Shown: positions 8,629 through 17,234 of the stretch, in pieces | Layout of the letters: the number at the start of each line of letters is the position of its first letter | Position numbering within the stretch: position 1 is the stretch's first letter | Virus record (IMG/VR): IMGVR_UViG_3300032050_000177 | Span: 1-54,624 of that record | Length of the DNA: 54,624 bases | Source of the DNA: a virus | Direction: 5' to 3' (one strand) | Program-made: the position numbers and the translations under genes | The notes under the pieces: generated by a model | The model's database searches: none | Seen by the model: only the letters and a program-made list of their open reading frames with translations | Told to the model about the DNA's origin: nothing

Positions 8629-9804
8629 CTACACTATTTTTACGCCTAGTTGCATATTATCAACTTGCTGTTTCGTCCATGATCCACTAGTGATAGGATT
8701 ATTAAATAAAAATGTATTTTTATAATTATAAGAAGTTGAATCTACTAGATACCCACTACCTATTTCTTTTATTGTACCGCCAATGCCGCTAGTCATGATA
8801 TTGGTAAAATTCATATTACTATTTAAATCAATCTTTTTAACAACATTTATTATTTTTATTCCTCCAACATTTGGTGGTGCTGACCCGTCAATATTAGACA
8901 TATTGAACAAGCACGCATTGCCGCTGGTAGAACTATAAATATATCCACTGTCTCCGTTATTATCATCAACATAGCTAAACGAAGGAGAAGTTTCAGAATT
9001 ATTAACTCTAGCTTTCCATTGCATTGTAGAAGAATCACCATTTGGTACTATACTATAAATTTTAGTATCTTGTCCAAGTAAACATTCTGAACTATTATTT
9101 CCAGCAGTTAAATATAAATCGTCCATAGCGCCAGTAGATATTTGATCATTAGTAGCATAATATTTAATACTTTTTAAGCTATTAAAACTATTAATATTTG
9201 TATAAATACCACTAGAAGAGTTAAGTAAATGGGTATTATAACTATTACTTGCAGAAAATCTCATAGCCATTTGACCTAGCGCTGGATTTATATATATTTC
9301 AATATAGCTATCATTCATAATATACCTTACAGTGCTTGACTCACCTATAACCCAACTACGACCTATTGGGCTGCTAAGATCATAAGTATCTAATAATGTT
9401 CCATTTTGATAAATTCCAAACCCCATACTGGTTTGACTGTTATACGTTGTTTTAATCACATCTATCCTTAATACTTCTGTAGAGTTATTATAAAATGAAA
9501 TTAAATTCTCTGCGTATGGTGGTGAGGCGTTATTATTATTTGTTTTTATTTGATAAGCGCTACACCAAAAGCCTAGACCAAATCCGCTATGACTAACTAA
9601 AGGATCATCAAAATTTGATAAAGTCAATGTGGCATTATGTGCTAAACCAGAATTAATCGGCCTTGGAGCAATACGTACCGCATTACCAGTTCTTCCAGCA
9701 CCAAAAGAGATAGATGGTGATGAATTAGTAGACCAGCAAAATGGATCTAAACGTAAAGTATCAGAATTATTATAATTAAAACCTTCAAAAAATATAATTG
9801 GCAT
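8629..9804 (-). CDS. LamG-like fibre protein
   Basis: A 391-residue protein beginning MPIIFFEGFNYNNSDTLRLD. The FFEGF start, many Asn/Ser turns, SHSGFGLGFWC, a VLRIDV strand and a MDDLYLT segment are typical of concanavalin-like (LamG/jelly-roll) domains in phage fibres that bind sugars. No enzyme motif is visible. The C-terminal region (WTKQQVDNMQLGVKIV) matches the exact end expected of such domains. It is preceded by a clear AGGAG site and followed closely by the next virion gene. Receptor binding is inferred from fold type and context. Confidence 0.78.
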   Translation of the reverse strand: MPIIFFEGFNYNNSDTLRLDPFCWSTNSSPSISFGAGRTGNAVRIAPRPINSGLAHNATLTLSNFDDPLVSHSGFGLGFWCSAYQIKTNNNNASPPYAENLISFYNNSTEVLRIDVIKTTYNSQTSMGFGIYQNGTLLDTYDLSSPIGRSWVIGESSTVRYIMNDSYIEIYINPALGQMAMRFSASNSYNTHLLNSSSGIYTNINSFNSLKSIKYYATNDQISTGAMDDLYLTAGNNSSECLLGQDTKIYSIVPNGDSSTMQWKARVNNSETSPSFSYVDDNNGDSGYIYSSTSGNACLFNMSNIDGSAPPNVGGIKIINVVKKIDLNSNMNFTNIMTSGIGGTIKEIGSGYLVDSTSYNYKNTFLFNNPITSGSWTKQQVDNMQLGVKIV

Positions 9805-9813
9805 TTCATTCTC

Positions 9814-10170
9814 CTAAGAATTTTCAGTACATAATATATCAATATATAGTGTACTATTTTGTAGCTCGTTTTTATTTTCGTTATTAAGCATTGCGTCCAT
9901 TAATAAAGTGCTATTGTATAATTCATTTTTATTTTCACTAGTAGCTATTGTGTCTACCGATAATGTGCTAGTATAAATATAATCTATGTTTAAAGTGTCA
10001 TGCGCTATAACATCGGAATTGATAAAAGTCACCGATATATTGCTTGGCGCAAGTGTAGTAGTTGTTGTAGTAGTGGTTGTAGTAGTGGTTGTAGTAGTGG
10101 TTGTAGTTGTAGTGCTTGGTGGTAATAAACGATAAATTAATAATGAATTATTACTAATAAACGGCAACAT
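9814..10170 (-). CDS. Poly-threonine virion protein
   Basis: A 118-residue protein. Residues 1-19 (LLIYRLLPPS) lead into about 20 consecutive Thr, then LAPSNISVTFINS and two imperfect repeats of an NENKNELxNSTLxxD unit. The same TTTT-LAP and TTTT-AAP linkers occur in the large gene just upstream, so this gene may be a detached fragment or partner of that fibre. The ATG directly follows the upstream stop (TAAATG), implying translational coupling. Long Thr runs in exported or virion proteins are usually extended, possibly glycosylated linkers; that is inference. Confidence 0.6.
   Translation of the reverse strand: MLPFISNNSLLIYRLLPPSTTTTTTTTTTTTTTTTTTTTLAPSNISVTFINSDVIAHDTLNIDYIYTSTLSVDTIATSENKNELYNSTLLMDAMLNNENKNELQNSTLYIDILCTENS
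10054..10113 (-). repeat. Thr-codon trinucleotide repeat tract
   Basis: About 20 consecutive ACN codons, mainly ACA, ACT and ACC, forming a trinucleotide-repeat tract. Related shorter tracts occur at about 10966-11065 and 11990-12020 in the next gene. Because the unit is three bases, length change would alter linker length without breaking the frame. Confidence 0.8.
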
Positions 10171-13104
10171 TTAAAATACGCCGCTTCCTAAATAATGTCC
10201 ATATATTGATGTGCCCATAGCTCTAAGTAGAATAAGATGTTTAGCTACAGGTAGTGGATTTGGTGGCGAAGAATACCAATTAGTGACTATTGGCCATGAC
10301 ACATTCGTACTTGATCCAGCTACAGAAAGATCTAATAATACATCTCTGCTAATATCATTTGTAGAAGGCCAATTGTTACCTTTATTCATAATAGCAGCGG
10401 TTCCACTTAGTGAGCCTGTTTGTATTTGTTTGTCAACGGCCCAATCAATATTTATATTGCCATAATTAAGAGAGCCTAAGTTATAGATTGATGTACTATA
10501 TACATCATTAAAATCTGCTATGTCTGATCTGACATGCTGATGACCGATTGGAGCATAGTTGTTTCCGTTAAAATCCGTTATATCTGATAGTACGTGTTGA
10601 TGATTTAATGGTGCATAATTTCCGCTAGACTGTACATTATTTAGAATTCCACTAAGACCGGTGATATCACTTAAGGTATGTTGATGATTACTTAGGGCTA
10701 AACCTGTGGCACCTATCACATAGGTATTTCCAACCGATGATATATTAATATTATTAGAAGCTAATAGTGTTGGAAAATCTATGGTTCCAGAGATATTTAC
10801 TGGTAGCAGTGCTGACCAAGGAGTATAACCGTCGCCCACCTTAATAACTCTAGTGTCTGTAGCATATCCAGGTTCACCGGATGCTAGAATAGTATTAGCA
10901 GATATAAATTGTGCGTTAGTTGCTCTACGAAGTTGAATCTTAGAAAAGCTTCCTCTTGACATGCAAGAGCCTACTATTTGTGGGCGAACTGTAGTAGTAG
11001 TAGTAGTAGTCGGCGCAGCCGTTGTGGTTGTAGTGGTTGTCGGCGCAGCCGTTGTTGTCGTTGTTGTATTAGTAGCTCCACAAACATAAGATGAAGCTAC
11101 TGGTCCATCTCCAGTTGTATTTGCAGATACACATGTTGGAGCAGTATCACTTTGTGTAGCATAAGTATAGTATCCAGGAGAACCACTACCATTTTTATTA
11201 GGAGAGTAATAAGCCGCTTTATACCATTCATTTTCGGTTGGTATACTATATTTAGCATTAACATTTCTAACCACATTTGTCTCAGATGTCGCTCCGTTAA
11301 GAGTGTATGCGCCACCTTCTGTTGTCGCAGTATTTTGAATCCCATTAGGTTTTCCGTTATGTAACCAGTTACAATATCGCGCAGCACTAAGCCATGTCAA
11401 AAAAACTACTGGTTTATTACCCATATTATTTTTGATAGTATAAACATAACTACCGCTACTACCGCTTCTATCTATACCACCTCTAGAAGAACTCATATTA
11501 CTAATATAGACTGAGTAAGTATCAGTACTTGCGACTGCATTTAAAAATTCTACGTATTCACAATTTGTTACCGCATATTTACTTATTTGATAGGCATAAT
11601 TCACTCCTCCATAGCTCAAGCCAGTGTTATTGTCATTACTATTATTAATATTTCCAACAGTAACAAAATAAGGAAGACCTAAAGGATTAAAAACAGAAGA
11701 AGAACTTGATAAACGAAAACCTACATCTGGGCCTGCGTACATTGTGGATGCGCTATTCCTATTGAATGACGATAAAGAGAATTGAGTACCTCCGTCACTC
11801 CAGAGTCCTCCACGACATGCACGGGCAGGGGGCGTATCAATAATAGTCTCTGACCATTCTAGCACATTTCCACTCTGATCATAAGTACCATAAGCGCTAG
11901 GCCCACCATTACTTCCCACGGTTGTAACGTTTCCGTTCTGACCATTCCAATCAGCACAATTATTAAAATTAGCAGTATTAGGACCAATGGGGGCTAGAGT
12001 TGTAGTTGTTGTAGTGGTAGTTACCGCAACGTCACTAAACAAAGCCGCAGAGTGATATCCAGGCCCAGCTTTTACTGCTACTGGAGTGCCAGATATATTA
12101 TTGTTAATTTTTACTGGTGATAATCTATTAATGTTTGTTCCGTCGCCAAGCTGATAGTTAGTATTTAAACCCCAACCATAAACATCGCCATTCGCATTTA
12201 TCGCCAATGTATAGTTATTCCCAGCACTAACCTCTGTCCATGCGTGACCGTTTATTCTAGATACTAAAATTGGCATAGATCTACTATTTGTATTTCCAAG
12301 CCCCAACTGACCATACAGATTATAACCCCAAGTATATAAATCTCCATCAGTGGTAATTGCTGCACTGTGCTGTGTTCCAAGACTAACTTTAGACCAATAT
12401 AAAGGTATAGAATTAGCTAGAGTTCCACCAACAATAATAAATGACGTTCTTAGGGTTTGTGTATTGTCCCCAAGTTGGCCACGATTATTAAGTCCGCATA
12501 AATATAATCTATTATCTCCAGTGATAATAGCTGTGTGGTAATCTCCAGCGGCTACATATTTTATATCGCCGGTAACCACGACATCTCCGGTAGATCCGGT
12601 TACTGCATTTCCAATTTGTCCATAATTATTTCTTCCCCAAATATAAGCTTGTCCAACTGTATTTAGCGCAATGTTATGATAGTTACCAGCGGATATTTGA
12701 ATGTATGGGCCATATGAATTAACAGTGACACTGGCTTCGTTTCCTTGAAGGTAAGTATTATTACCCCTAGCCGCTACGGTCCCATTTGACGTAAGGTACA
12801 GACTATGTTGCAATCCAGCTTCAACTTGTATAATATTAGCTGGCAGATTGTTTGATAAAGATCGAAATGGGGTTTTAGCTCCCACTCCAGCATCTGCTCC
12901 AGAATTGGTTAACTGGTTTTGTGAATTATCTCCACATCCAACATATGTTCTAGCAACGCCACTAGTGCCGATGGTATGATATCCACCAGCCGCTACCACG
13001 TTAATAGATGGGACGATTAATAGTGGAGAATTTTGAGTTCCAAGATTAGTATTTCCAATTTGGGATATACTGTTGTCGCCCCAAAGATATAGTCTGTTAG
13101 ACAT
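10171..13104 (-). CDS. RCC1 / permuted FGE (SUMF1) / tail-fibre fusion
   Basis: A 977-residue multidomain virion protein. Residues 1-358 hold RCC1-type propeller repeats (YLWGDNSISQIG, YTWGYNLYGQLG, YGWGLNTNYQLGDG). A Thr linker (362-369) leads to an FGE/SUMF1 C-type-lectin-fold domain whose halves are swapped: 375-465 is the usual C-terminal half (YGTYDQSGNVLEW, RGGLWSDG, VGFRLSS) and 478-677 the usual N-terminal half (YQISKYAVTNCEYVEFLNAV, KPVVFLTWLSAARYCNWL, YSIPTENEWYKAAYY). Thr/Ala/Pro linkers (679-705) follow, then a fibre segment (IQLRRATNAQF ... EPGYATDTRVIKVGDG) and GHQH/NHQH modules. A receptor-binding fibre using a propeller and a lectin-like domain is inferred; sulfatase-activating chemistry is not expected. 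Start overlaps the protease stop (TAATG). Confidence 0.88.
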   Translation of the reverse strand: MSNRLYLWGDNSISQIGNTNLGTQNSPLLIVPSINVVAAGGYHTIGTSGVARTYVGCGDNSQNQLTNSGADAGVGAKTPFRSLSNNLPANIIQVEAGLQHSLYLTSNGTVAARGNNTYLQGNEASVTVNSYGPYIQISAGNYHNIALNTVGQAYIWGRNNYGQIGNAVTGSTGDVVVTGDIKYVAAGDYHTAIITGDNRLYLCGLNNRGQLGDNTQTLRTSFIIVGGTLANSIPLYWSKVSLGTQHSAAITTDGDLYTWGYNLYGQLGLGNTNSRSMPILVSRINGHAWTEVSAGNNYTLAINANGDVYGWGLNTNYQLGDGTNINRLSPVKINNNISGTPVAVKAGPGYHSAALFSDVAVTTTTTTTTLAPIGPNTANFNNCADWNGQNGNVTTVGSNGGPSAYGTYDQSGNVLEWSETIIDTPPARACRGGLWSDGGTQFSLSSFNRNSASTMYAGPDVGFRLSSSSSVFNPLGLPYFVTVGNINNSNDNNTGLSYGGVNYAYQISKYAVTNCEYVEFLNAVASTDTYSVYISNMSSSRGGIDRSGSSGSYVYTIKNNMGNKPVVFLTWLSAARYCNWLHNGKPNGIQNTATTEGGAYTLNGATSETNVVRNVNAKYSIPTENEWYKAAYYSPNKNGSGSPGYYTYATQSDTAPTCVSANTTGDGPVASSYVCGATNTTTTTTAAPTTTTTTTAAPTTTTTTTVRPQIVGSCMSRGSFSKIQLRRATNAQFISANTILASGEPGYATDTRVIKVGDGYTPWSALLPVNISGTIDFPTLLASNNINISSVGNTYVIGATGLALSNHQHTLSDITGLSGILNNVQSSGNYAPLNHQHVLSDITDFNGNNYAPIGHQHVRSDIADFNDVYSTSIYNLGSLNYGNINIDWAVDKQIQTGSLSGTAAIMNKGNNWPSTNDISRDVLLDLSVAGSSTNVSWPIVTNWYSSPPNPLPVAKHLILLRAMGTSIYGHYLGSGVF

Positions 13105-15146
13105 TAAAATACCTTATCTAGTGTCCATGACACTTTTCTTGGTGGGAAACCGTCAACATCACTAAATACCCAAGAGCCATTTTGACTTAACATTTCAGCA
13201 GCATCCCGCTCTCTAATCCAAAAGCTGCCTTCTGGCTGATCATGTCTCTTTGGTCCACCATTCCAAACTCCCCAAGAATTTTGCACTAAGAATAAAGTCT
13301 CTTTGTAAATTTCATGAGTATCATCCATAGCTATCCAAGCCATCGCGTGGTTCCAGCCACCACTTCTAGAGGCTATACCATATTGATCTCTTCTAGAACT
13401 AAATCCAGAACCAGAACAAACACTAATAGCATAACCGTTAGCTAGAGCATCACGGGCCTGTTCTATGGTGTTAATTAGAGATATGGTCTTGACTTTATTC
13501 TTACTAGCTACTTGAACAAGCTCTTTTGGAACTCCGCTTCTACCCCATTTGCCACCAATAGCACTATATTCAGAAAGATCATACTCTCCATATTTCTTTC
13601 TTAATAGAATACCGCCAGATTGATGAACAAACTTAGCAGCACCAGAACATGTCATGCCTTCACCACCGTGACCTCTAGAGCCATAAATACCTTCTGTAGC
13701 TCCGCGAGCAACAAACTCTTCTCGTTCACCGTTAATAATTTCGCACGATCTTGTAGCATCTACCGCGTTTCGCGTGGCGTGACTAACACAATTTTTTATA
13801 ACTGCTCCACAGCCATCTATAAATGTGTGAGTCTTATTTTCTACACCAATATCATAAACTTCTTCGTGTGGTCCTTCTTCAAGTTCTACTTTGGTTATAG
13901 GCATAGCTAAATATTCATCATCTCTCCAGATATTTCTAGACGTTTTATTTAAATTCCAAGAAACTATATAAGCTATTTTATTGGTTTTCCCGGTTCGCTT
14001 GTCGGTCCTTTGCCGACTTTTTAGAGTTGGAATAAATCCATTATTAATAGCCCAAAATCTAATGCCATAAACTAAAGATGGGCTTGTATTGGTAAATTCT
14101 TGACGGTCAGATTGATTTTTATTACGACGCTTTCTAACATTGCCGTCCGCATCAATCAATCCTTCTACAACATCATCGTTTATAGCCCAGCTTGGAAGAA
14201 CTTTATGGCCATTTTCATCATAAAAATATTTTCTAAACAAATTATAGATGATATCTATTTTGTGAGTATATACTTTTCTAGCTTTTTTACTTGTCTTACA
14301 ATGAAAATAAGAGTTCCAGCTAATGCCCAGATAATCTAGTGTATTACACAACCTTTGTTCTATTTCTGGTTCGTCTGTAGTACATCCCCATTCAAGAGTT
14401 TTGCTAGATTTTTTAGTATGACCATCACCCAAAAATAATCCAATCATCCAGCGACAATTTTTATCACCCATAAATAATAACATATCTTCTGGTATTTTTG
14501 TGTCATATTCTATATTTAGTGGACAGAGCAAATAATCCGCTTCTGTTAGCTCTGAAGCAGAAACTAATTCAGCTTTTCTAGCAGTAAAAACAGTGTTAGA
14601 TTTATGTTGTGTATTTAAACCCAACTTTTTTACTACCTCGTTTTGCGATCCCGGACTGTATCTTCTTTTCCATTTTGTATTGTTGTTAACAAAGCCGCCA
14701 AAGCGATATGCTAAAACTTTATGGTCAGAAGTTACTTCTAATGGAAGACCTCCTTTAGTATAGATTTTTACCATAGGATTAAGAGACTTTTTAACCATAG
14801 TAGAAATAACTTTGGTTATTTTGCCATCTCCAGCATAAACCCTGTCGCCAATTTTAATGTCTTGTATTTTTTTTACAAAATCTGGACTAGGAATTAGGGC
14901 ATCTTTTTTTCGACAATCCCCTTGGACTTGTCTTTCGGCAGGCCCGAAGCCGGGATCAAACTTTACGAGATTCTTAAATGGAAGAGCTAACTTACCCTTG
15001 CCACTTCCAGATAAATCATAAGCCGCCACACCAAACAATGGGTGAGGTAGTTGACCCAAAAGCGCATCCAGTTCTTTTGGGTCACAATAAGAACCTACAA
15101 AACCGTCTTTATAGGCTTTTAATAAATCTCTAGGTGTTTTAAACAT
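13104..15146 (-). CDS. Papain-like (C1) cysteine protease split by an intein
   Basis: A 680-residue precursor. After removal of the intein (residues 78-452) the mature protein is about 305 residues with a papain-type triad: Cys453 in the joined motif QGD-CVSHAT, His in GWNHAMAWIAMDD and Asn in LVQNSWGVWNGGP, plus Gln75 as oxyanion residue. The intein ends exactly before the nucleophile, so the protease cannot be active until splicing is done. No signal peptide is seen. It follows the holin candidate by 1 base and precedes the RCC1/FGE fibre, so roles in virion maturation, host wall protein cleavage or tail function are possible; I cannot choose. Confidence 0.9.
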   Translation of the reverse strand: MFKTPRDLLKAYKDGFVGSYCDPKELDALLGQLPHPLFGVAAYDLSGSGKGKLALPFKNLVKFDPGFGPAERQVQGDCRKKDALIPSPDFVKKIQDIKIGDRVYAGDGKITKVISTMVKKSLNPMVKIYTKGGLPLEVTSDHKVLAYRFGGFVNNNTKWKRRYSPGSQNEVVKKLGLNTQHKSNTVFTARKAELVSASELTEADYLLCPLNIEYDTKIPEDMLLFMGDKNCRWMIGLFLGDGHTKKSSKTLEWGCTTDEPEIEQRLCNTLDYLGISWNSYFHCKTSKKARKVYTHKIDIIYNLFRKYFYDENGHKVLPSWAINDDVVEGLIDADGNVRKRRNKNQSDRQEFTNTSPSLVYGIRFWAINNGFIPTLKSRQRTDKRTGKTNKIAYIVSWNLNKTSRNIWRDDEYLAMPITKVELEEGPHEEVYDIGVENKTHTFIDGCGAVIKNCVSHATRNAVDATRSCEIINGEREEFVARGATEGIYGSRGHGGEGMTCSGAAKFVHQSGGILLRKKYGEYDLSEYSAIGGKWGRSGVPKELVQVASKNKVKTISLINTIEQARDALANGYAISVCSGSGFSSRRDQYGIASRSGGWNHAMAWIAMDDTHEIYKETLFLVQNSWGVWNGGPKRHDQPEGSFWIRERDAAEMLSQNGSWVFSDVDGFPPRKVSWTLDKVF
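13791..14915 (-). mobile_element. Intein with LAGLIDADG homing endonuclease
   Basis: A 375-residue intein. It begins with Cys (CRKKDALIPSPDF, block A), has the splicing block B motif LEVTSDHKVL (TxxH), and ends with block F VYDIGVENKTHTFIDG and block G VIKN followed by Cys+1. Between them lies a two-motif LAGLIDADG endonuclease: WMIGLFLGDGH near residue 233 and VVEGLIDADGNV near residue 326 of the precursor. The penultimate residue is Lys rather than the usual His, a known but less common variant. The endonuclease would spread the intein into empty protease alleles. Confidence 0.93.
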
Positions 15147-15147
15147 A

Positions 15148-15372
15148 TTACTTGGTATTATCCTTTACCCACTTGGTTAATGTGTTAATCGCTACTGCTA
15201 CTACTGGCACAATGAGAGCAGAAGCAGCACCTAAATCTACTTTAGCAAGATTTTCGCCAACGTATGTTAATACTGCGGCTAAACCTACTAAAAGAGCATT
15301 TTTACCAATAGCAACTAAATCAGTTGTATTAAGGGCAAATGACACTGAACCCATTTTCTTTTCGTTTGACAT
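15148..15372 (-). CDS. Holin candidate, small two-segment membrane protein
   Basis: A 74-residue protein with two predicted transmembrane segments (about residues 17-41, LVAIGKNALLVGLAAVLTYV, and 47-66, ALIVPVVAVAI) and a charged tail ending TKWVKDNTK. Size and topology match phage holins, which open the inner membrane at lysis. It has an AAGGAG site, 1 base from the protease gene, and lies just downstream of the membrane PAS protein. The holin call rests on size, topology and position; no holin family signature was recognised. Confidence 0.6.
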   Translation of the reverse strand: MSNEKKMGSVSFALNTTDLVAIGKNALLVGLAAVLTYVGENLAKVDLGAASALIVPVVAVAINTLTKWVKDNTK

Positions 15373-15373
15373 T

Positions 15374-15967
15374 TTATATCTCCTTGACTTCTGAAATGCT
15401 TACTAAAAAACCACCGTGCTTTTCATCGTTGATCTTGTACGGAAAACCAACGAGCTTTACGTTTTTCCCGTCGCAGCTTTTTGTGAGCTTAACGAATTTC
15501 CTATTCATGTTTACACATGATTTAAATTCTGTAAAAAAATCTTCTCTATCTTCTTCGTCTATATAAGTTAGCCAATCATAACCGTCTACACTATTAATAT
15601 GATCACTTGTTAATTCATAGAAACTATTATTTGTCCAAACTAGTCTTCCTTGATCGTCCGTTTCGAACAATGCTATATTATTGTAATGCAGTGCGGCTTT
15701 AGTTCTTTGTTCCATTACCTTTTGTCTAGTTTCGATTCTACTACATGTGCCTTTTAGGTCTATAATAGAGTCTTTTAAGCTGTTACCGCCATTTGTTGAT
15801 AGTTCTTTTTTAATTGTTTCCAACGTTTTAATAACGTTTTCTTGGCTTTGTAGTATTTTTATGGTGGGCCTTATTGCCTTTACCCATATTAAGCTAAAAA
15901 ATGTTCCAAGACCTCCTAAAATGCTAAATATTAGCGTAATATGTTCTGGATCTTTAAGGTCTAGCAT
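15374..15967 (-). CDS. Membrane-anchored PAS-domain protein
   Basis: A 197-residue protein. Residues 9-31 form one transmembrane segment (ITLIFSILGGLGTFFSLIWV), residues 36-90 a coiled coil (VIKTLETIKKEL, SRIETRQKVMEQ), and residues 92-195 a PAS-like sensor fold (IALFETDDQGRLVWTNNSFY, then WLTYIDEEDREDFF and a KLVGFPYKI strand). PAS domains sense small molecules, redox state or light (known biology); the ligand here is unknown and no kinase or output domain is attached. The gene is 1 base from the holin candidate, so a sensor that times lysis or reports host state is an attractive inference. A spanin or pinholin-like function is an alternative. Confidence 0.75.
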   Translation of the reverse strand: MLDLKDPEHITLIFSILGGLGTFFSLIWVKAIRPTIKILQSQENVIKTLETIKKELSTNGGNSLKDSIIDLKGTCSRIETRQKVMEQRTKAALHYNNIALFETDDQGRLVWTNNSFYELTSDHINSVDGYDWLTYIDEEDREDFFTEFKSCVNMNRKFVKLTKSCDGKNVKLVGFPYKINDEKHGGFLVSISEVKEI

Positions 15968-15990
15968 TTAATATCTCCAAGGCGAGTAAT

Positions 15991-16016
15991 GGAAGCCCCG
16001 ATATTACACGGGGCGT
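15991..16016 (-). terminator. Hairpin after the 16044 gene
   Basis: A GCCCCG / CGGGGC stem with an 8-base loop (stem 15995-16014) follows the structural gene and precedes the PAS gene. The tail after the stem is only moderately T-rich (TTCCATT), so it may be a weak terminator or an mRNA processing or stability hairpin. Confidence 0.5.
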
Positions 16017-16043
16017 CCAAGAAAAATACTAATAACTAATTAA

Positions 16044-16673
16044 TCAAGACTCTAGAGTGTTTCTAGCCTTGTAAACATCATTCTTTGGAGCCTTACCACC
16101 AAACATGTATGTAAGCTCGCCAGGAACTGATCTTGTTGGACTAGCAGCATTATCTACATTAGATGTGGTTGTACCATCATCAACCTGTACATAATTTACA
16201 GCATCTCCAGCCCCAAGACCCTTTGTGCGACCTGGAACAACAGATGTGCTTGGTCTAGCAAGAACGTCGTATGAGGCACTTGCATATGCTCCCATAGCGC
16301 GTGTAGATGTGAGCTTATGAATGCTCTTACTGCTTACGCCACCGGGAATAGAAAGAAGAGTGCTAGCAGTACCATTTATTGTACTAGCAGTGTCGCCAGC
16401 GGCTCTTAGTAAAAAGCCTTCGCCTTTTGCTGGTGTATAGGCAAAAGTACCAGCAGACTTTACCTTTACGGTGCCGTGAGGATCTGTTGTACCATTACCA
16501 ACCGCTGTATTTACTACAACCTTGGTTCCGTACTGGCTTGTAGACCCATTGATTTCATTAACGCCGATTACTTTTGTAACTGGAGTGCCAGCAGCTACGT
16601 TGCCAGCATTTACTATTGTGCCGCCGTTATTCTGTGGTGAACCACCGGCAGACTTTGCAGATGTGTAAGACAT
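16044..16673 (-). CDS. Gly/Ala/Thr-rich virion protein
   Basis: A 209-residue protein. The start at 16673 (MSYTSAKSAGG) is preferred over 16700 because GGAG lies just upstream. The sequence is rich in Gly, Ala, Ser, Thr and Val with repeated strand-turn patterns (VNAGNVAAGTPVTKVIGVNE), consistent with a tail tube, spike or capsid decoration protein. It is flanked by short untranslated gaps and a downstream hairpin, so it may be expressed as its own abundant transcript, as virion proteins often are. No family assigned. Confidence 0.68.
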   Translation of the reverse strand: MSYTSAKSAGGSPQNNGGTIVNAGNVAAGTPVTKVIGVNEINGSTSQYGTKVVVNTAVGNGTTDPHGTVKVKSAGTFAYTPAKGEGFLLRAAGDTASTINGTASTLLSIPGGVSSKSIHKLTSTRAMGAYASASYDVLARPSTSVVPGRTKGLGAGDAVNYVQVDDGTTTSNVDNAASPTRSVPGELTYMFGGKAPKNDVYKARNTLES

Positions 16674-16753
16674 GTATATTTCTCCTATGAAATGTTGCAA
16701 AATTATTCATGTCCACATCCTTTTATAGTCCAGTTCCTAATAATTAATACACG

Positions 16754-17230
16754 TTAGTTGAAGTTTTTCCTGAGATTTTTTATAATTTTGTGCATTTTCC
16801 TACGTGCGCTTTCGCGGTTAGTATGATGCTTTTCGGCTATCTCAGCTATAGTCATGTTGCTCAAACGATCTAAAAGCATTGTCTTATCGTTTTCGGATAG
16901 TTCGTCCAGAATGTCTATAATAAAAAACTCATCCTTGTCTTGTGGTATATTATCGTGTAATTTACCACTAAATCTATCCATCTTTTTACTGAACTTTATT
17001 TCTTTCATGCACTCTATAAAAACACCATTGTATAGATATGTAGTAAACTTGGCACCCTTGGTTGGCTCATGATTAACAAACGTTTTCCATAGAGCGTTTA
17101 ACTGACAAGTATTGATAGTGTCCTTGTCTAGCTGGTTTCTAAACCTACGGGCCGCTTTATTCATTATCTTTACAATATTATCGTCTTTTAGAGCGTTTTC
17201 AATTTTATTATTCAATGTGTCTACCGTCAT
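16754..17230 (-). CDS. Phage RNA polymerase sigma factor (sigma-70 family)
   Basis: A 158-residue protein with the two-domain layout of small sigma factors. Residues 45-80 (ALWKTFVNHEPTKGAKFTTY followed by GVFIECMKEI) resemble region 2 of T4 gp55-like and ECF sigma factors, which binds core polymerase and the -10 element. Residues 112-155 hold a region 4 helix-turn-helix (LSNMTIAEIAEKHHTNRESARRKM). Phage sigma factors of this kind direct late structural genes. No good TTGACA promoter was seen in the structural region to its left, which fits that role (inference). Confidence 0.8.
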   Translation of the reverse strand: MTVDTLNNKIENALKDDNIVKIMNKAARRFRNQLDKDTINTCQLNALWKTFVNHEPTKGAKFTTYLYNGVFIECMKEIKFSKKMDRFSGKLHDNIPQDKDEFFIIDILDELSENDKTMLLDRLSNMTIAEIAEKHHTNRESARRKMHKIIKNLRKNFN

Positions 17231-17234
17231 GTTG

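Noticed and set aside
10054-11065. CRISPR-like or tandem repeat array
   Set aside because: Trinucleotide Thr-codon tracts inside coding sequence, not spacer-separated repeats.
10171-13104. Diversity-generating retroelement target
   Set aside because: The FGE fold is typical of such targets, but no reverse transcriptase or template repeat was seen in this window.
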